From positions 806,001 to 870,000 of the forward strand of contig NZ_BNEL01000001.1 in the NCBI RefSeq assembly GCF_018327685.1: DNA of 64,000 nucleotides, written 5' to 3'. Positions 52,165-63,014 of this stretch are shown here, in pieces. The translations under genes were made by a program, and so were the position numbers. The notes under the pieces are model-generated. The model had not been told where the DNA came from. It saw only the letters and a list, made by a program, of their open reading frames with translations, and did not search any database. The number at the start of each line of letters is the position of its first letter. Positions within the stretch are counted from its first letter, which is position 1. The stretch comes from Streptomyces sp. TS71-3. Lineage in GTDB: Bacteria > Actinomycetota > Actinomycetes > Streptomycetales > Streptomycetaceae.

Positions 52165-54134
52165 GCGGCTCCCTGACCGAGAAGCTCACCGCCGCGTCCC
52201 GGGCCGGGTTCGACGGCGTCGAGATCTTCGAGAACGACCTGCTGGCGAGCCCGCTCACCCCCGAGGAGATCCGTGCCCGCTGCGCCGACCTCGGCCTGAG
52301 CGTCGACCTCTACCAGCCGATGCGCGACGTCGAGGCGGTTCCCGCCGAGGACTTCGCGCGCAACCTGCGCCGCGCCCGGCACAAGTTCCGGACCATGCGG
52401 CGGCTCGGCGCGGACACCGTGCTCGTCTGCTCCAGCGTGGCGCGCCGGGCCGTGGACGACGACGCGCTCGCCGCCGAGCACCTGCACCGGCTGGCGGGCC
52501 TCGCCGCCGACCACGGCATCAGGGTCGCCTACGAGGCGCTGGCCTGGGGCCGGCACGTCAACACGTGGGACCACGCCTGGCGCATCGTCGAGAGCGCGGA
52601 CCACCCCGCGCTCGGGGTCTGCCTCGACAGCTTCCACATCCTCGCCCGCGGGGGCGGGATCGAGGCCACGAAGGCCACCAACGGCACCGCGGCCACCAAG
52701 ACCACCAACGACACCGTGGCCACCAACGGCACCAAGGCGCCCGAGCCCATCGGGGCCATCGAGGCGATTCCCGGCGAGAAGATCTTCTTCCTCCAGCTCG
52801 CCGACGCGCCCCTGATGGCCATGGACGTCCTCCAGTGGAGCCGCCACTACCGCTGCTTCCCCGGCCAGGGCGGTTTCGACCTGCCCGCGCTGCTCGGCCA
52901 CGTCCTCGCCGCCGGCTACCGGGGGCCGCTGTCGCTGGAGGTCTTCAACGACGTGTTCCGGCAGGCCGACCCCGGCCCCACGGCGATCGACGCGCGCCGC
53001 TCCCTGCTGGCGCTCCAGGAGGCGGTGGGCGCCGTCGCCCTGCCGGCCCCCGTGCCGCCCACCGGCGTGGCGTTCGCCGAACTCACCACCCCCGACGCCA
53101 CGCTCCCCGCCGCCCAGCTCACCGCCCTCGGCTTCGCCCGCACGGGCGTGCACCGCACCAAACCGGTCTCCCTGTGGGAGCGCGGCGGCGCCCGGATCCT
53201 GCTGAACACCGGCCCGGCCACGCGGCGCGGCGGGACCCGGCTCGCCGCCGTCGGCCTGGAATCGCCCGACCCGGTCTCCGCGGCGCGGCGCGCGGAAGCG
53301 CTGCTGGCGCCCCTGCTGCCCCGGCGCCGGGACCCGGCCGACACCCCCCTCGACGCGGTCGCCGCCCCCGACGGCACCGAACTCTTCTTCTGCGCCACCG
53401 CCCGCCCCGGCCTGCCCGACTGGTGGGCCGACTTCGCCCCTGCGGACGTCGCGGCGGGTGACGCCACGGACGGCGACGGTGCGGCGCATGGCGCGGTGGA
53501 CGGGACGGCGCCCGGCACAACGGACGGCGGGGCGGGTCCCACCCAGGGCGCCGTCCGGGGCGTCCGGGGCATCGACCACCTCGCCCTGACCCAGCCCTGG
53601 CACCAGTTCGACGAGGCCGCCCTCTTCCACCGCTGCGTGCTCGGGCTCAGCCCGCAGGAGAGCGTCGACGTGGCCGACCCCCACGGCCTGCTCCGCAGCC
53701 GGGCCGTCAGCACGGCGTCCGGCGGCGTCCGGATCGCGCTCAGCATCGGCCCCGGCCCGGCCGGCCCCGCCGAACAGGGGTCCCGCGCCCAGCACGTGGC
53801 CCTGGCCACCGACGACATCGTCGCCACGGCCCGTGCCTTCCGCGCGGCGGGCGGGCGGCTCCTCGCGATCCCCGCCAACTACCACGACGACCTCGCCGCC
53901 CGCTTCGACCTGCCGGAACCCGTCCTCGGCACGTACCGCGAGCTGGGCATCCTCTACGACCAGGACGAGGATGGCCACGCCTTCCGGCACTGCTACACCC
54001 AGGCCGTGGGCCACTTCTTCTTCGAACTGGTGCAACGCGACCCGGGCCACCGCGGCTACGGCGCCGGCAACGCCCCCGTACGCCTGGCCGCCCAGCACGC
54101 GGCAGCCGGTGCCGGCCTGAGCGGTCCGGCGTGA
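52134..54134 (+). CDS. quiC: Two-domain 3-dehydroshikimate dehydratase (QuiC1-type)
   Basis: This 666-residue protein has an N-terminal AP-endonuclease/sugar-isomerase TIM barrel (about residues 1-300: 'GFDGVEIFENDLLASPLTPEEIRARCADLGLSVDLYQPMRDVEAVP', 'AYEALAWGRHVNTWDHAWRIVESADHPALGVCLDSFHIL', 'GPLSLEVFNDVFR', with the Glu/Asp/His metal residues) and a C-terminal HPPD/VOC-like half ('GIDHLALTQPWHQFDEAALFHRCVLGLSP', 'HVALATDDIVATARAF', 'FFFELVQRDPGHRGYG'). This is the bacterial QuiC1 architecture, converting 3-dehydroshikimate to protocatechuate. Start GTG 52134 behind GGAAGGAG. Odd: a low-complexity Ala/Thr/Asn/Lys insertion at about residues 178-206 and a Gly/Asp/Thr-rich linker near 440-475. 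Confidence 0.85.
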   Translation: MRTAIATVSLSGSLTEKLTAASRAGFDGVEIFENDLLASPLTPEEIRARCADLGLSVDLYQPMRDVEAVPAEDFARNLRRARHKFRTMRRLGADTVLVCSSVARRAVDDDALAAEHLHRLAGLAADHGIRVAYEALAWGRHVNTWDHAWRIVESADHPALGVCLDSFHILARGGGIEATKATNGTAATKTTNDTVATNGTKAPEPIGAIEAIPGEKIFFLQLADAPLMAMDVLQWSRHYRCFPGQGGFDLPALLGHVLAAGYRGPLSLEVFNDVFRQADPGPTAIDARRSLLALQEAVGAVALPAPVPPTGVAFAELTTPDATLPAAQLTALGFARTGVHRTKPVSLWERGGARILLNTGPATRRGGTRLAAVGLESPDPVSAARRAEALLAPLLPRRRDPADTPLDAVAAPDGTELFFCATARPGLPDWWADFAPADVAAGDATDGDGAAHGAVDGTAPGTTDGGAGPTQGAVRGVRGIDHLALTQPWHQFDEAALFHRCVLGLSPQESVDVADPHGLLRSRAVSTASGGVRIALSIGPGPAGPAEQGSRAQHVALATDDIVATARAFRAAGGRLLAIPANYHDDLAARFDLPEPVLGTYRELGILYDQDEDGHAFRHCYTQAVGHFFFELVQRDPGHRGYGAGNAPVRLAAQHAAAGAGLSGPA

Positions 54135-54251
54135 ACGGTCCGGCCCGAGTGGTCCGGCGTGGGCGGTCTGGCCTGAGCGGCCCGGCGTGGGCGGTCTTGC
54201 CTGACCGGCCTGGCCTGAGCGGTCCGGCTTGAGCCGTCCGTCGTGAGCGCC

Positions 54252-54483
54252 AGGTCGTGTCCGGCGGATCTTCGTGGGCCCGCGACTCCCCCACTGCCTG
54301 AAGGGCGTGGGTGGGGGTACCTCCCACGCCCGTTCAGGGCAGTGGGGGAGTGCCCCCAGTACCGCACCTCGCCGCGTTGTCGGAGTCATCCGGGTACGCC
54401 CAGTACGAGTATGATCCTCCGCCTTGCGATGCACGGCACCAGACGCCGCAGGCTGATCCACGAAGATCCGCCGGACACGACCT
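54252..54483. mobile_element. MITE-like element with 26-bp terminal inverted repeats
   Basis: The left end (54252-54277, AGGTCGTGTCCGGCGGATCT...) is the exact reverse complement of the right end (54458-54483). The 232-bp element has no ORF of its own. Inside lies a near-perfect hairpin (arms 54286-54311 and 54323-54350, the CACTGCCTGAAGGGCGTGGG family). The right end includes two of the three bases of the sdhB TAG stop codon (54482-54484). Size, terminal repeats and lack of coding capacity fit a miniature inverted-repeat transposable element. No flanking target duplication was evident. Upstream (54135-54240) are degenerate CGGTCCGGC(G/C)TGAG repeats. Confidence 0.7.
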
Positions 54484-55242
54484 AGAGCCGCCGCCCGATC
54501 AGCGCCCGCTTCACCTCCTGGATCGCCTTCGTCACCTCGATCCCCCGCGGGCACGCCTCCGTGCAGTTGAAGACGGTGCGGCAGCGCCAGACGCCGTGGT
54601 TGTCATTGAGGATGTCCAGGCGCTGCTCGCCCGCCTCGTCGCGGGAGTCGAAGATGAAGCGGTGCGCGCCGACGATGGCCTGCGGGCCGAAGTACTGCCC
54701 GTCGTTCCAGAAGACCGGGCAGGCCGAGGTGCAGGCCGCGCACAGGATGCACTTGGTGGTGTCGTCGTAGCGGGCCCGCTGCTCGGGGGACTGGAGGCGC
54801 TCGCGGGTGGGCTCGTTGCCGCCGGCGACCAGGAACGGGGCCATGTCCCGGTACGCCTGGAAGAACGGCTCCATGTCGACCACCAGGTCCTTGAGGACCG
54901 TCATCCCCTTGATGGCCTCCACGGTGACCGGACGCTCCGGGGCGAGGTCCTTGATCAGGGCCTTGCACGCGAGCCGGTTGCGCCCGTTGATCCGCATGGC
55001 GTCCGAACCGCAGATGCCGTGCGCGCAGGACCGCCGGAAGGTGAGCGTGCCGTCCTGCTCGCCCTTGATGCGGTGCAGGCCGTCCAGCACCCGTTCCTTC
55101 GAGTCCATCGGGACCGGGAAGTCCTGCCAGTACGGATCCGCCGCCACCTCGGGGTTGAAGCGGCGGATCCGGAACGTGACCGTCAGCGGGTGCCCGGCCG
55201 GGGGCTCGGGCGAGGACTCGGCGGCGGGCGCGGCGGTGGCCA

Positions 55243-55243
<1 letters not shown>
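54482..55243 (-). CDS. sdhB: Succinate dehydrogenase iron-sulfur subunit
   Basis: This is a 253-residue electron-transfer subunit of complex II at the inner face of the membrane. It has the 2Fe-2S site 'CAHGICGSDAMRINGRNRLAC' split as C-x4-C..C (about residues 71-91), then the 4Fe-4S/3Fe-4S pattern 'CILCAACTSACP' (about 159) and 'CTEACPRGIEVTKAI' (about 225). ATG 55243 overlaps the sdhA stop by one base (TGATG). An Ala/Glu-rich stretch of about 20 residues precedes the fold. The TAG stop lies at the tip of a MITE-like terminal repeat, so the last residues or stop may derive from that insertion. Confidence 0.95.
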
Positions 55244-57024
<1,781 letters not shown>

Positions 57025-57059
57025 GGGCACCTCGGGTCGGTCGGGCCGCGGGGCGCGGG

Positions 57060-57554
57060 TCAGGTGATGTCCGGGTCGAAGGTGAAGATCACCAGGGTGC
57101 CGAGCAGGACGGTGAACGCCGTCGCGGTGTAGAGCAGCGCCTTCAGCCAGAGGCGGGTGGCGGTGTGCTCGGCGTAGTCGTTGATGATCGTGCGCAGGCC
57201 GTTGGAGCCGTGCAGCATCGCGAGCCACAGCATCAGCAGGTCCCACACCTGCCACCACGGCGAGGCCCAGCGCCCGGCGACGAACGCGAAGCCGATCCGG
57301 GACACCCCGCCGTCCAGCATGAGCTGGATGAGGAGGTGGCCGAGGACGAGCAGCACCAGGATCACGCCGGAGACCCGCATGAACAGCCAGCCGTACATCT
57401 CCCAGTTGCCGCGCGTGGAGCTCGGCGTGGTCGCGGTGCGCTGCCGCGGCGGTTCGATGACGGGTGCGGGGTGCTCGGCGTCGTAGGCTCCGCCGCCCTC
57501 CACGGGGCCGATGCCGGAGGGCCGGCGCGCGCCGCTGCTGACGTTGGTCGGCAT
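57060..57554 (-). CDS. sdhD: Succinate dehydrogenase hydrophobic membrane anchor subunit
   Basis: This 164-residue membrane subunit has three TM segments: '[29 protein letters not shown]', '[24 protein letters not shown]' and '[23 protein letters not shown]'. 'HGSNGLR' resembles the haem/quinone-site helix of the family, and 'GHLLIQ' supplies another conserved His. The N-terminal 50 residues are Pro/Ala-rich and cytoplasmic. ATG 57554 lies five bases after the sdhC stop. Confidence 0.92.
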   Translation of the reverse strand: MPTNVSSGARRPSGIGPVEGGGAYDAEHPAPVIEPPRQRTATTPSSTRGNWEMYGWLFMRVSGVILVLLVLGHLLIQLMLDGGVSRIGFAFVAGRWASPWWQVWDLLMLWLAMLHGSNGLRTIINDYAEHTATRLWLKALLYTATAFTVLLGTLVIFTFDPDIT

Positions 57555-57559
57555 CGCAC

Positions 57560-57940
57560 TCAGCTCCCGAACACTTCGCGGGCGGCGTGCCCGAGCACCG
57601 GATAGATGGCGGCCGCCATCAGCAGGGCCCACAGGCCGACGGCGGCCCACAGCATCTGCCGCTGGTAGCGCGCGCCCTTCGACCAGAAGTCGACGGCGAT
57701 CACCCGCACGCCGTTCAGCGCGTGGAAGAGCACGCCGGCGACCAGGCCGTACTCCAGGATCGCCACCGCGGGGGTCTTGTACGTGGCGATGACCCGGTCG
57801 TAGTCGTCCGGCGACACCCGCACGAGCGCGGTGTCGAGGACGTGCACGAAGAGGTAGAAGAAGATGAGCACCCCGGTGATCCGGTGGGCGACCCAGGACC
57901 ACATGCCCTCCCGGCCGCGGTACAGCGTTCCAGCCGGCAC
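57560..57940 (-). CDS. sdhC: Succinate dehydrogenase cytochrome b556 subunit
   Basis: This is a 126-residue subunit starting at GTG 57940, nine bases after GGAGGG. '[35 protein letters not shown]' contains the SdhC signature with the R/H residues near the quinone site and haem. Two further TM helices follow ('[31 protein letters not shown]' with 'FHALNGVR', and '[24 protein letters not shown]'). First gene of sdhCDAB; the operon promoter should lie in 57941-58100. Confidence 0.92.
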   Translation of the reverse strand: MPAGTLYRGREGMWSWVAHRITGVLIFFYLFVHVLDTALVRVSPDDYDRVIATYKTPAVAILEYGLVAGVLFHALNGVRVIAVDFWSKGARYQRQMLWAAVGLWALLMAAAIYPVLGHAAREVFGS

Positions 57941-58487
57941 GTAGCACCCTCCGGGTAGGGGAACGGGAGCCCGCCGCCGCGCTTGTGACGCACCGCCGAC
58001 TCGGGCCCGGCCGGGTACGGTCACCGGCCCCCGCCATCGTAGGAACGGCCGCGGCCGGGGCCGGCGCCACACGGCGGCGCTGGTCCATCCGCGCGGCAAA
58101 GCGGCACGTATGGGTGAGGGGCGCCCCATGGGGGCGCGGGGAGCCGGGGGACAGCCGCGACGAAGCCGTCGGGTCGTCACCGTCCCGAGGGGGCTGGTTC
58201 TGTCGCGTCCGGACCACCTGTGGGTGGGTGGTTGCTCGCGCAGTTCCCCGCGCCCCTTGCGGGGCGGGCCCTTACGTGGGGTTGCGCCCCGGCCTGCTCA
58301 GGGGCGTGGGGCTGTGTCGATGTGCGGCTCCGCCGCGTGGGCGCGATCAGCCACGACTGGGGGCACCTCCCACGCCCTTCAGGCAGTGGGGGACGTCAGG
58401 TCGCCACCGTCCCGAAGCGGCAGCTCCTGTCGTGGCCGGGCCACCGGCCGGTGTGGTGGAGGAGGGGAGAGGGGCGGACCGCCGACG
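57941..58487. repeat. Repeat-rich region upstream of sdhC
   Basis: No gene is seen. It holds the sdh promoter side, a reverse copy of the GGGGAACTGCGCGA repeat (58236-58249), and the left copy of a 119-bp duplicated block (58297-58415) that contains the second hairpin repeat at 58356-58393. The stretch 58171-58270 resembles 798-900. Confidence 0.7.
58297..58415 (+). repeat. 119-bp inverted duplication, left copy
   Basis: This block from CTCAGGGGCG to ACCGTCCCGA is nearly identical, in reverse orientation, to 62134-62252; only a few bases differ. The two flank 3.7 kb holding the OHCU decarboxylase, hexosaminidase and a hypothetical gene. Confidence 0.85.
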
Positions 58488-59063
58488 TTAAGAGACCGGC
58501 GCCGCGGAAGCCGTTCCGCGGCCCGTGCGCGGGCCCTCGCGCACCAACCGCGCGATCCTCCCGCGCGCGAGCCGCCGCAACTCCTCCGCCGCAAGCACCC
58601 GTTCCTCCTCGGGTTCGTTGGAGAGGCGTGCCCGGATCCCGGCGAGCACCTGGTCGAGCGCCTCGCCCTGCGGGAAGTCGTCCAGGCAGATCACGAAGAC
58701 GTGCCCGAACTTGTTCTCGTACGCCACGTGGGCCGCGCTCAGCGCGGTGTGCGCGGCGGAGTAGCCCGCGCCGGGCGGCAGCGCGAGGGACTCGCGGGAC
58801 AGGGCCTCGGTCAGCTCGTCGGGGCTGAGGTCGTACGCCGCCTCGTCGGAGGCGGCCATCAGCGCGCCCACGTTCGGGTAGGGCCGGTGGGCGACGATCC
58901 GCCGCGCCCAGCCGGGGCTGGCGCAGCAGCCGAGCAGCGCAAGGGTGACCGCGTCGGTGGGCGCGGTGTTGAACCCCTCTATCCCCGGGGCCCAGGGGGC
59001 GGGCCGCGGCGTCGCGGGTATCGCCCGGGAACCGGGGTGGCGGAGGGGAGAGTCGGTGGCCAG
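58488..59063 (-). CDS. 2-oxo-4-hydroxy-4-carboxy-5-ureidoimidazoline (OHCU) decarboxylase, CTG start
   Basis: The protein matches OHCU decarboxylase, which makes S-allantoin in purine catabolism: 'GIEGFNTAPTDAVTLALLGCCA', 'WARRIVAHRPYPNVGALMAASDEAAYDLSPDELTEAL', then 'HTALSAAHVAYENKFGHVFVICL' (the NxxYxxKFGHxFxx core) and 'RARLSNEPEEERVLAAEELRRLARGRI'. The family N-terminus requires reading well upstream of GTG 58871, but no ATG, GTG or TTG exists there in frame. CTG 59063 has a perfect AGGAG five bases upstream and begins 'ATDSPLRHPG', so I place the start there (191 residues). GTG 58871 would delete the first third of the fold, including the conserved 'FN' segment. Confidence 0.78.
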   Translation of the reverse strand: MATDSPLRHPGSRAIPATPRPAPWAPGIEGFNTAPTDAVTLALLGCCASPGWARRIVAHRPYPNVGALMAASDEAAYDLSPDELTEALSRESLALPPGAGYSAAHTALSAAHVAYENKFGHVFVICLDDFPQGEALDQVLAGIRARLSNEPEEERVLAAEELRRLARGRIARLVREGPRTGRGTASAAPVS

Positions 59064-59518
59064 CGTGACTCCTCGGCGGGCACGGGGTGGAACGTCGCGG
59101 CGCGGGGGGACGGACGGCGCGGCTGATGCGGGACGGCGCGGCGCTGGTCAGGGCGGTGCGCGGTGCGTGGGACGGTCGGTGCGCGGATCGGTGGTGGGGA
59201 AGGTGTGGCGACTCGGGGCCGGGACGGTGTGGACGGGCCTGAAGAAACGGTACAGAGGCCACCGCGAGAGCCTGGCTCAGGGGGCCGGTACGGAGATGGC
59301 GGAGAAGGGCGGTCGGGTCCCGGCGGGTGCAAACAGAAGTGGCGTCACGCTAGCGACGCCGCGCGTGGACCGCCCGACCGGTGCACGAATTTCACCCGTA
59401 CGGGACCTTTCGGGGTGTGGGGTGGACAACCTCCCCGTACCCGCCCCTAGGGTCGGTGCCGGACGCCGGGCGTCCGGTGCCGCCGGGCGCACGCGACGGA
59501 AGGACAGGGCGAGTTCCG

Positions 59519-61081
59519 ATGAACGGCAGGACCGTCACCCTGGCCGGGGGTGTCCTGGTCGCGGGGGCGGCCGCCCTCGCACTCGCCCTGTGGTCGTCGA
59601 GCGGCGGGCAGTCGGGCGCCTCCTCGTCCGCCCCGACCGCCACCCGTTCGTTCCCCCTCTCGAAGCCGCCCCGCACGATCCCCTCGGTACGCTCCGCCAC
59701 GCCCGCGCACGGCCCCGGCTGGCGGCCCGGACCGGACGGCCGCGTGGTCGTCGGGGACGACGGGCTGGCCGACGAGGGCCGGCTGCTCGCCGGCGAGTTG
59801 AAGCTGCACTACGCGGGGCACACCGACGCCCGCGCCGGTGACGTCGAGCTGGACCTCGCATCCGGCGCCGGGGACGGCCCCGAGTCGTACACGCTCCGCG
59901 TGCGGGACGGCCGGGTGCGGATCGAGGGGCCGGCCCAGGCCGGCGTCTTCTACGGCACCCGCACCCTCAAACAGGAGGTGCACGCGGGCGGCACCGCGCC
60001 GGAGGGCGAGGTGCGCGACGGCCCGGCGAAGCCGGTGCGCGGCTTCATGCTCGACATCGCCCGCAAGCCCTTCACGGCTGGCTGGCTGGAGAACCTGGTC
60101 CGGGAGCTGGGCGACCTCAAGTACAACGAGCTGGGCCTGCACCTCTCCGACGACCAGGGCTTCCGGATCGAGTCCGCCACGCACCCCGAGGTGGTCTCCC
60201 GCGACCACCTCAGCAAGGCCCAGGTCCAGCGGCTCGTGGCGCTGGCCTCGGCGCGGCACATCAGCATCGTTCCGGAGATCGACTCCCCGGGGCACCTCGG
60301 GGCGGTGATCGGCGCCCACCCCGAACTCCAGCTGCACGGCGCGGGCGGCAGGGCGCCGGCCGGCACGGTGGACATCGCGAACCCGGCCGCCGGCCGGATC
60401 GTGGACGACCTGCTCAAGGAGTACGCCCGCCTCTTCCCCGGCAGCAAGTGGCACCTCGGCGGCGACGAGTACGTCCCCCTGATGTCGAGCGACCCGGGGA
60501 CCGCCTACCCCGCCCTCGCCGCCGCGGCCAAGCGCAGGTACGGCGGCAAGGCGCGGGTCCAGGACCTCACGGCCGGGTGGCTGAACGACCGGTACGCCAC
60601 CCTGCACCGCGCCCACCGCACCGCCGTGCGCGCCTGGGACGACGGCTTCCCCGCGGACGGCGTGGTGCACCTCGACAAGGCGATCCAGGTCGCGTACTGG
60701 ACCGGCCGCGAGCCTGACGAGCGTGACCCGGTGGACTTCCTGAAGGAGGGCCGGCGGGTGATCAACTACAACGACGAGTTCCTCTACTACATCCTCGGCC
60801 AGCTCCACCACTTCCCCTATCCCACCGGCCGGCGCATCTACCAGGACTGGTCCCCGCTGGTCGTGCGCGGCACCGAGCCGGTGCCGGCGAAGTACGACCG
60901 CCAGGTGCTCGGCGCGACCTTCGCCGTCTGGTGCGACGACGCGAACGCGCAGACCGAGGACCAGGTGGCCGCTGGCATCCGGATGCCGCTGCGGGCCCTC
61001 GTCCAGAGGCTCTGGGATCCCGGGAAACCACCGCTGTCCTGGAACGAGTTCATGGCCCTCGGGCAGCGTCTGGGCGACTGA
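59519..61081 (+). CDS. Secreted GH20 beta-N-acetylhexosaminidase
   Basis: This 520-residue exo-glycosidase releases N-acetylglucosamine-type residues from chitin or cell-wall fragments. The N-terminal membrane-spanning stretch 'VTLAGGVLVAGAAALALALWSSS' without a lipobox serves as signal or anchor. A GH20 N-domain precedes 'GVFYGTRTLKQEVHAGG' (about residue 145), and the barrel begins at 'VRGFMLDIARKPFTAGWLENLVRELGDLKYNELGLHLSDDQGFRIES'. The catalytic Asp-Glu pair is in 'KWHLGGDEYVPL' (about 313), and 'GATFAVWCDDAN' carries the substrate Trp. ATG 59519 is used; the upstream part of the open frame to 59381 is not similar. Confidence 0.9.
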   Translation: MNGRTVTLAGGVLVAGAAALALALWSSSGGQSGASSSAPTATRSFPLSKPPRTIPSVRSATPAHGPGWRPGPDGRVVVGDDGLADEGRLLAGELKLHYAGHTDARAGDVELDLASGAGDGPESYTLRVRDGRVRIEGPAQAGVFYGTRTLKQEVHAGGTAPEGEVRDGPAKPVRGFMLDIARKPFTAGWLENLVRELGDLKYNELGLHLSDDQGFRIESATHPEVVSRDHLSKAQVQRLVALASARHISIVPEIDSPGHLGAVIGAHPELQLHGAGGRAPAGTVDIANPAAGRIVDDLLKEYARLFPGSKWHLGGDEYVPLMSSDPGTAYPALAAAAKRRYGGKARVQDLTAGWLNDRYATLHRAHRTAVRAWDDGFPADGVVHLDKAIQVAYWTGREPDERDPVDFLKEGRRVINYNDEFLYYILGQLHHFPYPTGRRIYQDWSPLVVRGTEPVPAKYDRQVLGATFAVWCDDANAQTEDQVAAGIRMPLRALVQRLWDPGKPPLSWNEFMALGQRLGD

Positions 61082-61367
61082 GCGGACACGCGGCTGAGTG
61101 GACGCGCGGCTGAACGGACGGGTGGTTGGGCGGACGGCCGGCTGGGCGGCCGGGCGGTTGCCCGTGCGTGGGCCGGTGGAAGAGGAGATGAACGATGAGG
61201 CCGGGTCAGGGCTGATATAGGGGGACGAGTCGGGATCCGCGGGGTCAGGAACAGGCCGCCCAGAACGACCCGGGGTGGGTTTTCAGCCGCCGAACCGCTA
61301 TGAAAGTGACGTTCCTGTAGTGGTGCACGCAGTCCTGGACGTGCCCATTTCGGAGAGGAAAGACGTC

Positions 61368-62042
61368 ATGAGCCTGGTGGCACTGATCGCTCAGGCGAAC
61401 GATCAGGGATTGGCGACAGCCGGTCTTGCCTGCCTTGACCGGTGTACGCCGCTGCTGGGCGGTGAAGACGGAGTGCTGCGGCCCCTGTGGACCAGCATCG
61501 CCGAGGGCGAGGGCTGGCCGGAAAGGCTCGCCGAGGCCCGTGTCGCCCTCGGCGCGGTGGCCGAGCCGGTCGGCGCGGCAGGAGGCCCGCATCCGCCGGC
61601 GGGCGGCGTGGCGACGGGCGTGCGGACGGCGCGAGAGGAGGCCCGGGCGCTGGTGCTCAGGATGCTCGGCACCGCGCCCGAGGCGCTCCCGGGCGAGTCG
61701 GCCGCCCCGGTCACGGCCGCCGCCACCGTCACGGCCACGGGCGCCGCCTCCTCCGGGCACGCCCCGCTGAACGCCTGGGCCGACGCCTGCTCGCTCGCCG
61801 CCCTGCGCGTCCACGCACTGATGGACGGCACGCAGGACGGTCCCGCGGCCGTCGCCGCGTACCGGGAGGGCCGCACGGACGGCATCACCCCGCTGGCCGC
61901 GTCCGAACTGCGCAGCCAGACCGACGTCCTGACCATGATGGCCGAGCACGGCGCCGGAGCGCTCCGGCACGCGCTGGAGGTCACGACGGAGGGCCGCCGC
62001 ATCCTGCGCGCGGCGGTGAGCCGCAGGGCGCGGGTGCGCTGA
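61368..62042 (+). CDS. Hypothetical actinobacterial protein
   Basis: This is a 224-residue soluble protein starting at ATG 61368 behind GGAGAGGAAAG. The N-terminal part is helical ('SLVALIAQANDQGLATAGLACLDRCTPLLGGEDGVLRPLW'), the middle is Ala/Thr/Val-rich and probably disordered, and the C-terminus is helical ('NAWADACSLAALRVHALMDG', 'LRSQTDVLTMMAEHGAGALRHALEVTTEGRRILRAAV'). I do not recognise the family. The 286-bp region upstream (61082-61367) begins with GGCTGAGTGGAC-type short repeats and holds its promoter. Confidence 0.65.
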   Translation: MSLVALIAQANDQGLATAGLACLDRCTPLLGGEDGVLRPLWTSIAEGEGWPERLAEARVALGAVAEPVGAAGGPHPPAGGVATGVRTAREEARALVLRMLGTAPEALPGESAAPVTAAATVTATGAASSGHAPLNAWADACSLAALRVHALMDGTQDGPAAVAAYREGRTDGITPLAASELRSQTDVLTMMAEHGAGALRHALEVTTEGRRILRAAVSRRARVR

Positions 62043-62133
62043 GGCCTGGGCGCCCCGGCGCCCGGCGCGACGCGGGGAACTGCGAGCAACCCACCACCCG
62101 CTGGCGGTCCGGCTGCGACAGAACCAGCCCCCC

Positions 62134-62252
62134 TCGGGACGGTGGCGACCTGACGTCCCCCACTGCCTGAAGGGCGTGGGAGGTGCCCCCAGTCGTGGCT
62201 GATCGCGCCCACGCGGCGGAGCCGCACATCGATACAGCCCCGCGCCCCTGAG
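62134..62252 (-). repeat. 119-bp inverted duplication, right copy
   Basis: Reverse-complement partner of 58297-58415. It includes the hairpin repeat at 62154-62192. A truncated GGGGAACTGCGAGC relative of the other family lies just before it at 62073-62086. Confidence 0.85.
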
Positions 62253-62274
62253 GTGGGCCGGGGCCGAGCCCCGA

Positions 62275-62961
62275 TCAGGGCGCGGGCGGCTTCGGGGCGC
62301 GCGGAGGGGGCGGCGGCACGCGCGGGCGCTCCATCCTGGACCAGCCCTCCGGGGTCACCCGGTAGTGGTCCCCGTCGTCGGCGTCCATCCGCGAGTGGCC
62401 GTGCACGTGCAGGTAGTCCAGCTCCAGGCGGTAGGTGAAGCCGCCCATCATGCCGACCACCGGGAAGCGGATCTCCACGGCCGGCCCCTCCGTCAGCGGG
62501 GCCAGCGGCGGCAGCAGGTGCTCGATCTCCTCGAAGGCGCCGCCGGTCCGCTCCCTCAGCAGCCTGTGGAAGTGGTGCTCCAGCATCTCCGCGGGCGCGG
62601 GGAGCCGCCGCACCTCGACCGGTTCCAGCAGCTCCAGCAGATGCGTGCGCCCCTGCTCCCGCGCGACGTCCACGGCGCGCCGTCCGTCCCGGGCGCGCTG
62701 CGTGCGCCAGGCGCCGTGCGCGATCAGCCGGGAGACGACGGCGAAGTCCGCGCCGTGCCAGGCCGCCTGGTGCAGCGGTGCGAAGCCGCTGCGGTTCCCG
62801 GGCCGGGGGAGGTTCACCCAGCCCGGATGCTCCCCCAACTCCTCGAAGACACCCTCCCAGTCGGCGTCCCGGGCCCTGTCCGAGAACCGGTCCCGCCCCT
62901 CCCGGTACCACGTGCCGAAGCGTTCCCGGTCCGTGAGGCCGTCCCACTCCATGCTGATCAT
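62275..62961 (-). CDS. Ankyrin-repeat protein
   Basis: This is a 228-residue cytoplasmic protein with about two ankyrin repeats ('NRSGFAPLHQAAWHGADFAVVSRLIAHGAW' and 'DGRRAVDVAREQGRTHLLELLEPV', about residues 56-115). A C-terminal domain follows ('VEIRFPVVGMMGGFTYRLELDYLHVHGHSRMDADDGDHYRVT') and ends in a Pro/Arg tail. Ankyrin proteins mediate protein-protein contacts; the partner is unknown. ATG 62961 or ATG 62952 may start it. Confidence 0.82.
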   Translation of the reverse strand: MISMEWDGLTDRERFGTWYREGRDRFSDRARDADWEGVFEELGEHPGWVNLPRPGNRSGFAPLHQAAWHGADFAVVSRLIAHGAWRTQRARDGRRAVDVAREQGRTHLLELLEPVEVRRLPAPAEMLEHHFHRLLRERTGGAFEEIEHLLPPLAPLTEGPAVEIRFPVVGMMGGFTYRLELDYLHVHGHSRMDADDGDHYRVTPEGWSRMERPRVPPPPPRAPKPPAP

Positions 62962-63014
62962 CCGGCAACGCTATGCCCTGTCGTCGAACTCCCGTCTGCC
63001 GCGCGACGCCATGC

